This document shows, in pieces, positions 24,912 through 38,362 of a DNA stretch of 64,000 nucleotides. Numbering within the stretch: the stretch's first letter is position 1; each line of letters starts with the position of its first letter. The notes beneath the pieces were generated by a model. It saw nothing but the letters and a program-made list of their open reading frames with translations. It ran no database searches and was not told where the DNA came from. Source of the stretch: Drosophila pseudoobscura (Eukaryota; Arthropoda; Insecta; Diptera; Drosophilidae). Location: NCBI RefSeq assembly GCF_009870125.1, contig NC_046681.1, positions 3,472,001-3,536,000 on the forward strand. The letters run 5' to 3'. Both the position numbers and the translations under genes were made by a program.

Positions 24912-24950
24912 TATAAAATTGAGGCGCTGCGCGCGTCGCGGCCATTCCTC
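24912..24950 (+). promoter_or_regulatory. tj core promoter: TATA box plus initiator-like site
   Basis: TATAAAA at 24912-24918 is followed 32 bp downstream by CCATTCC, which fits the YYANWYY initiator with the A at about 24944. This gives a 5' UTR of about 405 nt before the tj start codon. A stronger-looking TCAGTC initiator at 24967-24972 is too far from the TATA box to pair with it but could serve as a second start. Confidence 0.55.
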
Positions 24951-25348
24951 GGCCCAGGGCCACCCTTCAGTCATCAGCCAGACCGAGAGCCAGAGCCAGA
25001 CTCATTCGCCACCGTTAACTCTTTGAAATTGGACGCAGTGGGCGGCAGAACGCGTTCGCGAAAAAATCCAAAATAAATTCCAAGTGAGCAATAGAAAGAG
25101 AAAGTAAGAGAGAGAGCGAGAGAGAGAGCAGGCAGACAGATAATGCCAAAAAGATAGTGCCCAAAGTGATCAACACTCGAAAAGCGAGGAAAATTTAAGG
25201 AAGAAGAAAGATTAAAGAAAAACTTCGGCCCGACACGGTACGAGTATCCGAGTGCTAAGTGCGAGTGGCCCCCGAAAGCCCCGATAGTTGTCCTAGTTGA
25301 CCCTGCCCCGACCCTCGCATGTGAGACCGGCCGGTCGCGGTCGATCCA

Positions 25349-26854
25349 ATGAAAATGGAAGATCCCACTATAGCCGATACGTACGTGCAGGAGTTCGATC
25401 TGCACCACCTGGAGGTGCCGGTTGCCGGCAGCAGCAGCAGCAGCAGCAACGCCAACGGCAACGGCAACGCGAACAACAGCGCGGCTGTGGCCGCCGCCAT
25501 CGGGCACGTGAAACGGGAGGATCACAGTCCGCCGCAGCCTGTGGCGGTCAAGTGGACCACTGTGCATGGGGAGCCACCGGTCCCCGACGAGGTGGTGCCG
25601 GAGCCCCTGGCCCTGGCTGTCCCAGAGCCAGCCGTTGCCGAGGAGCTGTCACCATCGCCGCACATCAAGCTCCGCTCCTTCTCGGGCCACCAGTGGCACA
25701 TAGATGAGCGGCGGCTGCAACCCCTCTCGCCACCCCCGGAGCAGTACGGCCCGATGCCCGGCCAGGCGATATTGGTCAACACATCCTCCTCTTCGGCTGC
25801 CGGAGTGCCAGGCGGCGTGCCCTCCACCCCGCCGGAGACTCCGCCCGTTGTGGGCTCGCCGACGGGCAGCAGTAGCTGTAGGAAGGAGGCTGCGCCAGTG
25901 GTCAGTGCCGGACTGAGCCACGAAATGATGTGGCTGACCAACTCCATACGTGCTGACCAGCAGCCCCTCGATTTGCGGCCGCTGCCCTATCCCGGCTCCC
26001 AGGAAGAGGCCGAGGAGTGGGATCGCCAGCGGGACTACGCCCTGCAGGCGGCCGCCGCCCACCATCACCACCACGGACAGCCGCTGATGCAGAGCCAACA
26101 CCATCCGCACTCCCATCCGCACCCATATCCGCACGGCCATCCCCACGCGCATCCTCACCCTCTCCCGCACGCGCACCCGCACCCGCACCAGGTCGTGCTC
26201 CAGCAGGCCAAGTATCCGCATCACCACTTCCACAACCTCGACCTGGCCCCCATCAACATGCACTCGAACCCACACGCCCACTCCCACACGGCAACGTACG
26301 CGGCGGCCTCCGGCTCGGTCACGCCCACCTGCCTGCCCCAGGTTCCGAGCAACATCAGCAGCGGCAGCAGCAGCGTGGGAGGGGGTTGCGTGCTCACCCG
26401 AGCGGCCCTCCAGCCCTGCCGACCCATGTCGGCCAGCTCGACGAGATCCTCGAACAACATGTCGCCCAGGACCTGCTCGGGAGCGTACAGCACCGCCACG
26501 CTGGAGGACTGCATCAACGACGACATGCTGACCACGCTGACGGTGCGGGAGCTGAACAAGCGACTTCACGGCTGCCCCCGCGAGGAGGTGGTGCGTCTGA
26601 AGCAGAAGCGGCGCACCCTGAAGAACCGCGGCTACGCCCAGAACTGCCGCTCCAAGCGCCTCCACCAACGCCACGAGCTGGAGAAGGCCAATCGCCAGCT
26701 CAACCAGGACCTGCACCGTCTCAAGCATGAGTACTCGCGCGTGTGCCAGGAGCGGGACGCGCTCATGCAGCGTCTCCAAAGGATCGGTGCTGCCGGAGGA
26801 GGTGGTCCGCCTGCAGCTGGCGACAGCCAGAGCTCGCCAGAGTTCTACCTATGA
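25349..26854 (+). CDS. tj: Traffic jam, large Maf bZIP transcription factor
   Basis: Single-exon gene of 501 aa. Tj is the fly large-Maf factor known to control somatic gonad cell identity and cell adhesion and to act in neurons. The C-terminus carries the Maf extended homology region ([18 protein letters not shown], from about 391) and the basic region with the Maf-type [12 protein letters not shown] (about 417-438). A leucine zipper follows ([18 protein letters not shown], about 439-475), and the protein ends SPEFYL. The N-terminus is the acidic MKMEDP...[10 protein letters not shown] activation part, with S/N-rich and H/P-rich low-complexity runs (histidine-rich from about 238 to 285). The start is the ATG opening MKMEDP, which fits the family. 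GC content is much higher than in the flanks. Isolated between two gene deserts, as expected for a developmental regulator. Confidence 0.96.
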   Translation: MKMEDPTIADTYVQEFDLHHLEVPVAGSSSSSSNANGNGNANNSAAVAAAIGHVKREDHSPPQPVAVKWTTVHGEPPVPDEVVPEPLALAVPEPAVAEELSPSPHIKLRSFSGHQWHIDERRLQPLSPPPEQYGPMPGQAILVNTSSSSAAGVPGGVPSTPPETPPVVGSPTGSSSCRKEAAPVVSAGLSHEMMWLTNSIRADQQPLDLRPLPYPGSQEEAEEWDRQRDYALQAAAAHHHHHGQPLMQSQHHPHSHPHPYPHGHPHAHPHPLPHAHPHPHQVVLQQAKYPHHHFHNLDLAPINMHSNPHAHSHTATYAAASGSVTPTCLPQVPSNISSGSSSVGGGCVLTRAALQPCRPMSASSTRSSNNMSPRTCSGAYSTATLEDCINDDMLTTLTVRELNKRLHGCPREEVVRLKQKRRTLKNRGYAQNCRSKRLHQRHELEKANRQLNQDLHRLKHEYSRVCQERDALMQRLQRIGAAGGGGPPAAGDSQSSPEFYL

Positions 26855-28000
26855 CGCCAGCTGGCGGCAGCCACCTCGTCCTCCTCAACAACCTCGCATC
26901 GCGGCCACCAGTGGGCCGCCCAGCAGCTGGCCAACTGAATGGCTAAATGGAACTGATTCCACAAGGTATTTTTCCCCAGGAGTTTTCTTCTATCTAGTTT
27001 TTGTGGCCATAAGCCTAACCCAATTCTCTCTTTTTTAGGATTGTGACAATAAATTCCGTTACCATTTAAGTTTGAGATCTTTTAAAGCTATAGATAGAGA
27101 AAGAGAGAGAGGTCAGGGAGAGTGGGCATGTTTGGACGGAACTTTTGCTGATTATCAGCCTGACTATAGGCAAAAATTGATTATTGATTATGAAAAAAAA
27201 AACGCATTTGTATAGAAAACAAACATTGTATAAAGACGAAAAGCAAAATCAAAATCAAATAGAAATCGAAAAAGGGAAGAGTAGAGAATCATTTGCAGGT
27301 TCTGATTACCGATCGCTACATTGTATTACGATTAAAAATTACAATTACAAATTACGAGTTAGGAACACACGCTTATTTGTTGATTAGTTCTAGCCTTAGT
27401 TTCCCCCCTAATATTAAGCGAGCAGGAGCGAATAGATATCATAACTGATGAAATAAGGGTAGCTGTAATGTTGATCTTAAAGGCCGCGATTCTGTTTTTT
27501 CTTTCCTCTTCGTTCCACCGCCCTGAGCCATACACATACTAAACAAAGGTTGTATTACGGTTAAATACTTCAAGTACTTGTACTGACAAAATACCACACT
27601 CGAAGCCGAATCTGTAAAAAGTGAAACTGAAGCAAAACGAAGCAAATCAAAACTAAACTGAACTAAACTGAACAAACAAGTCCTATACGATGTAATAATG
27701 AAAACGGAGAAAGAGCTCATTGCAGACGATAATGTAAATACACACCCACACACCGATTTAAATAAAACGAAGATACAACGCCAATTCTGTACATTTAAGT
27801 TTTTTTGGGAAACATTCGAGTGTCTCTCTTTGTGAAATGTCAAGAACAGGACGAATACTGAATACCGAATACCGAATACCGAATACTGAATGCAAGAAAT
27901 TATAAATAAATTAAAATTAAAGAAACATTGTGAGTAGTCGATAAGTGTGCATAAATCAAGTTAGTAATAAATCTAATTTAAAAAAATTACAATCCCAAGT
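26855..28000 (+). other. tj 3' UTR with several poly(A) signals
   Basis: After the stop the sequence drops to AT-rich DNA with AATAAA at about 27049, 27761 and 27905. The last two suit a 3' UTR of about 0.9-1.05 kb. A heptamer-like GAATACC repeat lies at 27852-27890. No coding exon seen. Confidence 0.45.
27852..27890. repeat. GAATACC/GAATACT tandem repeat
   Basis: Five imperfect 7 bp units just before the most distal tj poly(A) signals. Confidence 0.85.
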
Positions 28001-29280
28001 GTACTTTTCCTGGGTACATATGTACATATGTATGTACTCACATAGGTACATATGTATGTATTTTCGACTGAAGGGAATTCAATTCATAGTGAGTAAGCCT
28101 AATAGGAGCAGGTCGCAATTGATTGAATTTATGGCAGGGTTCCTAAATTCTGGAAACGAGGAGCCGGGTCTAGTCAGAAGGAAGAGGTGGGCCTCCACTA
28201 AATCTATTCGGATATGATACGAAAAGCAATAAAGGATGGACAGTCATACGCAAAACTTCTAAATATATGGTAAAGTTCCGAACAAAGCACGCTTCGATCA
28301 GCCATAATGTACACACTTGAAACATCCGGATAGACGGGGGTAGACAGCCGTAGTCGTCTCTTATCATGTACGTATGTACAAGTGTACAATTTAGTGACAC
28401 CATTCTTACTTGTTCGGCATCAAATTTGAATAGTTGTTCCTTTCATGTTCCATTTGATTTAAAAAGCAAACTAGACTCTAGTCAGGTGGAATCTTACTAT
28501 ATTCTAACAACAGTAAAAACGTGGTTGCTGAGTTTAACCAGGACCCCGCCCCTGACGAATCATCTTTGATCATTAATTTCAGTACCAACTATACTTAAAT
28601 GAACAGTACGGAACACAATTTGTGGATACTAATTCTTATCACAGTTTTACTTGGGTACAATATCACAGTGCAACGTCAGCCCCAGTAAAAGTAGATCAGT
28701 CCGAATCTTTATAAATATACGCATATCTGTATTTACTGAACAGATGTCTTGTGTCTTTAAAAGTACTGGAATCGTAAGTGTCCGCCCCACAAACGGCTTT
28801 CGCCTGATCCGAAATCGTACGACTTACTGATTTACCAGTATAATAAAGTGCTCGTTACATGATACATAACTTGTCCGATCTTCATTTATTGCCCCACATC
28901 GGGCTTTTTTCTTTTTCTGCTGAAAAACCCTTTGGCTCGATCTCAGCTTGCACCCTTAGTAGCGGCGATCGCGAACACCCCCTCATTTTCACAGAACTGC
29001 ATACGCTGTGTGGTCTGTCGGCATTGACAAAGCGGGCCAGAATCAACATAAACAAATCCAGTCCAATCCAATCTCCGGAGTCCGGAGTGGCTCAAGCTAC
29101 GAGTACTATCAACAAACAGGGGTCGCGTAACGGCGCATGCAGGAGCAGAAGGAGGCGATGCCGATGCCGATGCCGATGCAGATGCCTATGTTTATGCCGA
29201 TGGAGCTGCAGCATCGAATTACAATCATCAACATGAAGATCAACAACATCAGAAGCGGTCCCAAAGAGGGGACCGAGACA

Positions 29281-29354
29281 CCCGCCCTTGACTCTGACTC
29301 TAGCTCTGGTCCTAGCTCTGGTTCTGGTTCTGGTTCTGGTTGTGGCTCTGGCTC
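29281..29354. repeat. CTCTGG/TTCTGG hexamer repeat
   Basis: About twelve imperfect hexamers. Read in frame they give an S/G-rich peptide, but the surrounding frame (29137-29397) has no gene features. Confidence 0.8.
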
Positions 29355-29618
29355 TGAGTCGCAGTCCAAGGGCCCATCAGGCGGCGTAATTCGGTAAAGA
29401 GTCGATCCGGCCATCAGATCGGTTTTGGATCTGGATGTGGGTATGGATCAGTGTTGGCCCTTGTAATTTTTCATTAATAAAACTCTAGTTTTTCAAGTTT
29501 GTTTGTTTTCATGGCATTTCAGATTTGGCTCTGATTGAGGTCCGGGCTGGGGTTCGGGCGTCTTTTAGCGCTCTGGGTCTTGAATTTATTTATTATTTGG
29601 ATTATATGAGTTTCCTGT

Positions 29619-29663
29619 CTTCTCCTCCTCCTCCTCCTCCTCCTCCTCCCCCTCCTTCTCCTC
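29619..29663. repeat. (CTC)n microsatellite
   Basis: Runs of CTC with a short C interruption near the end. Confidence 0.9.
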
Positions 29664-30624
29664 AGAAGCGATGGCGGTCGTCTTTGAGCCCTCGAATGAG
29701 CAATGAGCAATGAGACTGAGACGACCACAACCCAACCCGATCGACCAAGTTGCGCAACAATTTTTGTCGAATCTGATTTTTACGAGTATTATTTGCCCAT
29801 CAAGTGGCCATTTTATTCCGAGCTCTTTTCATTTCGTTCTTTTTTTATTCTGTATTATTTATTTTGGTTCCAGCTTGCTTCTTGTCCAGCAGGAAGTGTC
29901 GGATTTCGTTTTCGGTCATGAAATCGGCGCATGCAAGAAGTCAAAAAGCGAAGGGAAAGCGAGGGGAAACCACTTCTAACCGCCATTTAAATAAATATAA
30001 GTGCGAAACATTTCGGTAAAGCAAAAATGGTTCTCCATGGAGAGCCTATTCCTAGAATCTGGCTTCAATGGTTCTCCATTCCACTTGGACTTTTGGACTG
30101 CCGCCCAACCCATGGCTATTCAATATATTTCTCTCTTCAGCTCTGCGACATTTCGGTATTCTTCGGATTCAAGTGCAGATTAAACAATAATTATGAAATT
30201 CTGATGCAAATCGCCGGCGCCCGAAAGTCTTTCTCCCGGCTCTCCGTCCGCCGGATCTGCCGCAGCCGGAGGCCAGACACGAGTGAATTCAGGCAGCTTG
30301 AGTGGATGTCGAGTGTGGATGGGACGGAGAGCACCGGGCTGGGGGACGGGAATGGGCTCTTGTCAAACAAAATTTATAGACACGACAATGACAATCGGTA
30401 AATTGTCATGACCATGGGGCTAAGTTCATGTCGGGCATAATCAGTGCTTAGGGGCAGGCGGCAGAGCCAGGACCATCTCGGCCAACTGGGATGATTGTCA
30501 ACATTATTATGGTCCGCACACCGTTTGATTATGCTGCGTACTCGGGGCACTCTTTTTATGCCTGCACTGCGACGTGTGACGGCTTTGATGAGCGGTGGCT
30601 ATGGGATTGGATTAGATGGAATGG

Positions 30625-30652
30625 GATGCGATGCGATGCGATGCGATGCGAT
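30625..30652. repeat. (GATGC)n pentanucleotide repeat
   Basis: Five perfect five-base units in a G-rich context. Confidence 0.9.
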
Positions 30653-31394
30653 GGGACAGGGAATCTCTAGCAGGTCTGGTGCGGGGGGATGGTGCGTTTT
30701 TTATTACGTTCCTCAAGTGGATGAGGACCTGCTGGCTGGTCGAGCCCCGCACGACGACCGTCAAGCGACACGCTTAAGTGGCTGTCCCTGCCTCATCTCC
30801 GGGTCTGTCGTCAGACCAGACCCTCCGGCCCCTGCTCGGCTTGTCTTAATTCAATCGATAGTTCACACATGTAATCGCATGGCCGGATGATTGGGGGGCT
30901 TCCTCCGGCTCTTTACTTTTACTCTGCTACTCTGTTTCCTTCCTCTGTTTCGCTGTCTTTCACCGTGTCTGTCGCGTGTTCCTCTTTGCTTTGCATGCCG
31001 CACACGTACATCTGACATTGACGGAGGGAGCTCCCAGTGTTGGCTCTGTTTTGACTTTAACCTTAAATCGTTAACACATCAGTTCCCATTCGAAACATTT
31101 GCGCCGTCATTCCCGGGTCAGCCGCTCATTAGCTTAATGAAGATTTCCAATACTCTGTTCTGCGGTCCTTCAAGCGCTCATTAGTCGCCGCTTTGTTCAG
31201 CTCAGTCGCAGTTCTGTTATGGGTAAAGTTTTTCCAAAATATGCTCGTAAATCTCATTTTGGCAGCGCTGAAAAAGGGAAATTTATCGCGTCAAAGGACA
31301 AGTGCCAAAAAGTTTTTGGCCAAAAGCTTATCAATCATTGACGAACGAGTATGGGCAGTTGGGGAAACGTAGGAAACTATGTATAACTAACTTC

Positions 31395-31680
31395 TGCTCG
31401 TAACAGCTCGTTTGTACACCACTTTTTGTATTAACCCAATCGGAAAGCTTGTTTTCGACGACCAGAGCATCTCTTTGAAAGAGGATTTGAAGGGGATTGT
31501 CGTTGGGATTGAGCAGGTGATATTGCTTTTCGAACGATCGTTCCTATGGCAGAATCTGTCGAATCTGGCATACTCCTGACTAGGAGCTAAATAAAACCCC
31601 GCACCGTTTTCTATTCGAAAACAGACGGACAGACATCGCTGGGTCGACCTGGAATTCCTTGCGATTCCCTTCCGAGAATA
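31395..31680. repeat. Possible dispersed-repeat remnant
   Basis: The text here, including CGATCGTTCCTATGGCAG and a short GACGGACAGACA piece, resembles wording of dispersed fly repeats rather than unique DNA. No ends, inverted repeats or coding frame can be defined, so the family is left open. Confidence 0.25.
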
Positions 31681-34600
31681 CACGTATGGGAATTTACTCT
31701 TTACCTACCCAGCAGCTTGATTTAATTGACAGGCATTCCGAATCAATAAGATGGGCTGTGTTTTCCTTAGGTCTGGTATAAGGAACAGCCGTACAGCTGT
31801 TGATAATAGACCAAGCATAATCTCAACATTGAGATCGCGTCACTTCCTTTTTCACTGACTTATTCCCAGCTCTAATCTCTGGGCTGGCATCTTCTGAGAG
31901 AGTCTAAAGCTTCCTTCGTCCTTCCCATGGATTACGCTCCCCCAGGGCGGAGGGCCCCTCAGAGCACGGTCCATTGTCTTGCGTTTTTTATTGATGGGCT
32001 GCTCTGCTGTTTTTTACGACTTCACCCCAGTCCGTGTCAGTGGGCAGGCCAGTGCCGACCCGTCTGCTTGTCCAGTGTCATTCATACCGTATATCCTTTG
32101 CCATGCAGTTGTCGTCGTCCCAGAGGCGATTTTCATACTTCGACTTCCGTTTGCAATGTATCTTTATCGTTTTATACCGCTTCCGTGCCCAGTATATCTA
32201 CTCTGGGGCCGGTGGCTGGGGGCTGGGGTCTGGGGTCTGGGGGCTGGAGCTGCTTCGGCGTCGCATAATTTCCGTAATGACCAATGATATAAATGGAACT
32301 CATTTGCCAGTCCCCGCGTCCTTCTTCTGTCCGTTGAATTGATGCGCTGCCGTAAATCGCTTTCGACCCCCCCTATCCCTTCCGCAGATCCGAACTTTGT
32401 CTGGACCCTGTCCAGGGACGTCTTCGTCCTCGACTCCTTTAACGTTTGTAATAATAAATTAAATCACATTTCTGTTTTTCCCCCTCTGTGTCCATACCCT
32501 GTAAGTGTAGGCTGCAAGGATAGGCTGCAAATAAGGATCAACAGCCGTGGATCAAGTCCTATCCACAATTTTAATAAAGATCTGGCGACCTGGAATAATC
32601 AAAAAAAAAAATGTCTGCCCTTTAATCTTGTTCTGCTTAAATGTATTGTGATAAATTGTGATACGAACCTGAGTGCCGGGTATCTTCTAGTCGGGACACT
32701 AGTCCAGAGCGCTCTGAATGGGTTTGGGCGCATGGGTGGGTACGTGTGTGGGCCACGCAGGATGTCTATCTGGTTCATTGGCTGTGGCCCATAAAAAAGA
32801 GACAGAACGAAGAGGAAGCCTTAGCATGAAGCATATGAAGACATTTGCCTTTTCCTTCAATTCCGGGCCATTACAAATTGGTTGAATTTGATTTTGCCCC
32901 AAAAAGAACTGTGGTCTCCCCTCCCCGATACTCCCCGTACTCCCCGTACTGGTGGTAGGGGGAGGGGGCAGGGGAGATGGGTGAAGCTATTCTGGGGCAA
33001 CCTTCACGGAGCGTTCGCGTTTACCAGAAGGTTGAGACCGCCTCAGAGCCCCGCTGCTAGCCCCCTCTGCCCGTGGCAGCAATCCAAGAAGCCAGAACCA
33101 GGTAGTGGTGTCGCCACACAGGTGCATTCAAATTGTTTTTGCTTTTATAATTCTTTCTTTTCATATTTCATTTTAGAGTATTGTATTTTTTTTTGTTCTC
33201 TTTGGTCCGGTGTTTTCTTTCCGCCGATTCGGCAGATTTCATTTTTGTTTTCTTTTTCCTTATTTTTGTTTTTTTGGGACTTATGTAAAGAGGCAAATGA
33301 GTAATGAGTGCAAGCCAAAAGCTACTCTTCTACATATACAGAACTAATGTATCTTAATAAGGCTGGAGATGGAGATGGAGTACAGTCCCCTAGAGTTTCG
33401 CGGAACCCCTGATGGAATGTGGAAGGTGGGCAACAGGTTCGCTCTGCAGCAGTTGGAAGGAATGTTTTGAATTAGAAGCCTCGAATTTGGAACATTATAG
33501 AGTGTCAGGTATTCTTGGAAAAAATGAAAGATCACTGTTTGGAGATCCATCGTGGAGTTGGAATATCCCCCCATATATATGTACATATATGTACAGACAT
33601 ACATATTTATAAAACAAAATCACTGAAAGAATTTCCCCCTAGATATGTACATAAACAGCGAACGTAAAGTCGATCTGTTGATATCGTCACTTAGATTCTC
33701 GGTTACCTTGAAATTTATCCAACAACCGTGGGAACATAAACAATGGCTTCCCTCACGTTTTCGCGAAGCGAAACCCAACCGCAAACAGTGCCTTTTCCAG
33801 CGACATTCAACAGTACAGACAAGTGCAACGCGATACTCATAGCTTTGAAGTCATCAATCATTTGTAAAACACTTAAAGCGCTGAACAGATTGATATGGGA
33901 TTGAGTAGGATTGTAAAGGATAGTCCCGGTTTTCCAGGGACTGGCTGAATCCTGTCCCTATCATTGAAAACTTAGATTTGATCTAAGATTTGAGGGATAC
34001 ACACTAACTCTCATATAGCCCTACGGCAATAGTTACCCATAGGTTATCCAAAAAGTAGGCATATGCATGTACATATATATATCATCTTAGATCATTGAGA
34101 TCTTCTATATGGTATAAATATCAGGTATTTAATGAAGGAGTACTCTTTCAGAACACGTTCCTGCCCCTCACCAACCATGCGGTTTCCCAATAAGTTAATG
34201 ATCTTTCAATTAGACTTATACTATTATATTTCCACCTTGCACAGGCGCCTGGCTTTGCTGGTGGAGAACCAATGCATCATTCCACAAATACAACAAGGGA
34301 AGATGATCTATCTGTGGATTCTGCTCTCGAGCGCGCTCTCTCGCACAGGTCTTACCGGGGAAATTATCACCTCAGTCTCGCAACGATTTTCGCTGATTAG
34401 GAAAAAACGCAAAAGCCAAAAGACCGGAGACCGGAGACGCGAAGCGAAGCGATTGCAACACGAGGCTGGGCAAAGGGGCGACATCGAAGCTCGTGTCAGC
34501 ACTCTGGGGTCGACACTGTCGGTCAACGAACCCCCGGCGGAAAACTAAAATAAAATATATGTACAAAAGCCAACAAAAAGTAACAACAGTGAAAAAGTGA

Positions 34601-35086
34601 TTGGCGCGGCAGAATCGCGCATTCAAGTCGGGCTCGGCCCCGCACCTCCTTCTCGACGACACAACGACTACAACAACCAGTGCACGCGCGACTTGAGCGC
34701 ATAATGAGGTTGAAAAATAAAAAAATTCACAATTTTTAATAAATCAATTTAAATATTTCGCCAACATATTGTTACCAGAGCAACTAGCCGTCGAAATTAC
34801 ACAAAAAACGAATGAAATTAAATACATTTTTCGCAAATGGTTTCTGCTGAATTTGCAATAAATTGGAGCAAAAAAGATGAAAAAGAACGAGGCACCGAAT
34901 CGATTGCAGGGATCAGCATTCCGTCAGGCCGCCGTTTAATTTATTTATTGTTGTCGACAATTGGATGGTTTAATTAATATTGAATTACACTGCCAACAGA
35001 GCCGGCTCGATAATTATACAATCTCTGCCATGGCCAGAACATTTCAATTTCAGGACTTTCCTCACTCCGTGACCCTCTCGAACACC

Positions 35087-35125
35087 GACTCCGATTCCGA
35101 CTCCGACTCCGATTCCGACTCCGAC
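35087..35125. repeat. GACTCC/GATTCC hexamer repeat
   Basis: About six alternating hexamers; translates to an SD repeat in one frame, without a supporting gene. Confidence 0.85.
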
Positions 35126-35880
35126 ACGTCTCTGTCTCTTATTATCGACGCTTGTCTGCTGGCGGTGGGACTGTACCTGGCTGGAGTGCGAGTGCGAGTG
35201 TGAGGGCGGCCTTAATTTATGCCATGGCAAATATTTAGCAAGCAAACACACAACTTTTGGCCGGGCTTATTAATTAAGAGCGACTCTCAGACACACAGCT
35301 TCCACTCTTCCACCGTCCTCTCCTGTCCGTGTACTCTTCGTATGCCCGTACGTCCCCTGGTGTTCTCTCCGACCAAAATCGAGAAATCATAAAAGCGTAA
35401 AATCGAAATGCCGCCATTCCGTGGTGGCTGCCAAACTGGTTACTTCCTGTCTCGACCTCCTCTGTCTCTGCGTGCCATCCTGCTCCCTGTTTATTAACAC
35501 GCATATCAATTCATTTTGATTGTAATTTATGCCGTGGCCAATCGCTGCATATCGCTCACATCATGCCCCATACCCCACCCCACCAGCCCGCCAGCCCGCC
35601 TGCCCACCATCCACCATGCCTCCCTGGCATGTCCTTGTCGCGGGGGTAATAAAATGATTGCTTATAGATAGATATTGCGGCTGCAGTTAAAAGCAACTCA
35701 AATCTCTCCCCACCCCCCCAAACGGATGTACTCCCATATTTCTCATTTATTCGGAAGATCAACTCATATGCGGATACGGGCTCGGTCTCGGATTTGGCTA
35801 CTTTTCCTTTTGTTTCCTGTTTAGTGGAGCGTGATCTTGAAATGGAAACCGTTTACTGGCAGGCGGGGAAGATTTATGGT

Positions 35881-35910
35881 ATGTTGGTGTATGTTGGTGT
35901 ATGTTGGTGT
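35881..35910. repeat. ATGTTGGTGT tandem repeat, three perfect units
   Basis: Three identical 10 bp units in a row. Confidence 0.9.
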
Positions 35911-37742
35911 GCAATAGGATTCTTTTAAAAACGGTTATATGCATGATGGTATCGCAACTTTTATATGACTTCTTGCAGACTGTTTGACGAATCTAACACG
36001 ATTGTATATAGAAAAATAATTGATGCACTAAACTACTGGTATGGCTTACATCTTACATCTTTATCAAAGAAAAATATCGGGGAATAAAGTACCGAACCTT
36101 GTGTCGACCGAACCGAACCCGACCCTGACCATGATGCACTAATCAACCTAATTGAGCTGCCCCAATGGCCAACTTCTGCCACCAACTCCGCCACCACTCA
36201 GCCTCCTCCTCATCCATTCCGCCGCAGCCAGCCCCAAACTGTTCCAAATCAAAAGACAAACGTCGACAAATGACCCGGGGCAGTGAATAAATGAATACCA
36301 GAAAAGCTGAACGAGAACGAGAACGAGAGCGAGAACTCGGTGCGAATGTATTCGGTAACAATTCATTAAGCAAATAGAAATGTGCGCTAAACGCATTAAG
36401 AGATTAGCACACATACGAGTACATCCAGCGATACCGGGGGAACACAATACCCTACCCATCGATAAATGTGCTCTGGCACTGGGAACTGGGGACTGGGCAG
36501 CTTAATGACCCTCATTTGATGTAAATGCAAGAGGCCTGTACTCCACCACTCGATCGCAAGGAGAGGGACGCGGTTTGGGGGAAAGTCCAAATTTAATTGC
36601 GGCCCAAACGAGATTCTTCATGTGTGGTTAGCTCTGGAATCGGTATTCGGTATTCGGTATTTGGTGTTCGGTGTTCGGATTGGTCTCCATGGGTGGAAAG
36701 GTAAAATCTGTGCTGCTGCTCGCCTTGCTAAGTGCTCATTGTTTCGCCAACAATACTGCCACGCCCACTCACATGTGCCGACAGGCTCCGAGCACAGTGC
36801 AGAGCGGAAGTTGCCAGTTTAAAATCACTTAAGAGCAATTTTAGGGTTTCCCGTTTTTGATTGGAGGTGGGTGGGTTGATGGTTGGTGGCAGAACGGATA
36901 TGGATGATGGGAGATGATGGAAGGCACTCGTAGTCTCATATGTGAAAAGGACACTTACAAGCCAAAATAACATGGCATTTATTATTTCTTAGATATTATA
37001 CATATGTATGTATCTTATACACATAGGAAACAGTTTGAAAGTAGTGGAAAGTAAATTCATGCTTTTCATCTAACGTCCATTTCCCCTTTATTCTATGGGT
37101 TTATCAAAAACACAATATACAAGTACATATATGGACTATAGTCTCGACTTTCCGTTGGTGCATTTCGAATCGGAAGCTCCTCATTGAGGGGACTTTCAAC
37201 AGCAGTAAATGTTATCGGCTCGGAATTGCACCTTGATTTTTATACATACTCATCTTGAAAACAAAATGAACACAAAACTCAAGGTGAAGAAAATAATTGA
37301 ATGTATCTGAGTGTTCTACCTGTCTCCTCTACCCGTGGAATCTAGAGTCTAGAATGGAGGATTAATCATTTGTTACCGTGAAATTTGAATAAATAATAAA
37401 TAATATTAGTATTAGTATTAGTAGGCAGCAGAAAAGTCTTCTGGGAGTAGTCTGGGAGTGAGCTGATGTCTTAAAATGTGTGTGTCAATTAGCAACAATC
37501 CAGTAACAAAGGGATTTCTTACGGTCTAGATAATCGTGTATCTCCTTTATACTTACTTCGCAATGTTGCCTGCTCAATGGAATACTCCCGTTCCCGCTTC
37601 CTGCCCAATCGGTGTTTCGTCCAACCCCACTTGGAGTGACCCACATTGATTCCTTCGCTCCATTGGAGCAAATATCGCGTTCCATCACGTTCCTTTCTTG
37701 TTCGAATTTGCGCTATCCTTTTCATCAAATCTCTCCCATAGC

Positions 37743-37778
37743 CATCCCCATCCCCATCCCCATCCCCATCCCCATCCT
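37743..37778. repeat. (CATCCC)n hexamer repeat
   Basis: Six consecutive units; the unit recurs on the other strand (GGGATG) near 39270. Confidence 0.9.
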
Positions 37779-38295
37779 ATATCCCTATTTTCTCCTGTCG
37801 CTTCTGTACTGTCCGCTGGTCATGTGATAAACGTTTATGATTATTTTTATGCTCATCCGTTTGAGTCTCGACTCCTGGCTTGCCAATTTGGCGCTGATAT
37901 ATCCGGGACTTGATTTAGTTTAAATAACGTTGGGGATAGCAGGGGTAGCGGTGGAGGTAGAGGTAGAGGATGGTGGAATCTCCCGGCAAATGCAATTTAT
38001 GTGTTGGGGAAAGGGCAGCACGACACACATGAAAAAAGAGGGAGGCGAGTCACACGTGACTGCAGTGGCCGTTGCTGGTCAAGTCCTGACCCCCCCACTC
38101 CCCCGCACATGTGTGAACAAATATTTTTTAGAGGGTGTCCTGCCCGCCTTGGATGCGGGTCCGTTCTGGGTCCGGGGTCAGCTACGTGTCATTTGTCCTA
38201 TCTGGCTGTGCAAATCTTTCCTCTCCCTTGGCCTCTACATCGCTGATTCTCCTTCCGCCTCAGACAATTTCCATAATCGTTGGTTAAACAAGACC

Positions 38296-38362
38296 GCACA
38301 CCCGCACGGACACCCATGCGGACACACACCCGGACACACACCCGGACACTGACACGGACACA
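38296..38362. repeat. CACACCCGGACA-type minisatellite
   Basis: Imperfect repeats of a unit of roughly 10-12 bp built from CACACCCGGACA. Confidence 0.75.

Noticed and set aside
24467-24916. Overlapping open frames of about 142 codons on both strands just upstream of the tj TATA box
   Set aside because: The composition is low-complexity (T/A/Q runs or cysteine/leucine-rich), both strands are equally open, no domain or splice context is visible, and the plus frame ends inside the tj promoter.
29137-29397. 86-codon frame rich in MP and SG repeats
   Set aside because: It is just the translation of ATGCCG and CTCTGG simple repeats; start and end have no gene features.
31387-31683. 98-codon minus-strand frame
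   Set aside because: It overlaps repeat-like text and has no similarity I can recognise; treated as an uncertain repeat remnant instead.
34132-34548. 138-codon plus-strand open frame in the desert
   Set aside because: No recognisable motif and no splice or promoter context; the antisense strand is also open over much of it. Chance is the simpler reading without conservation data.
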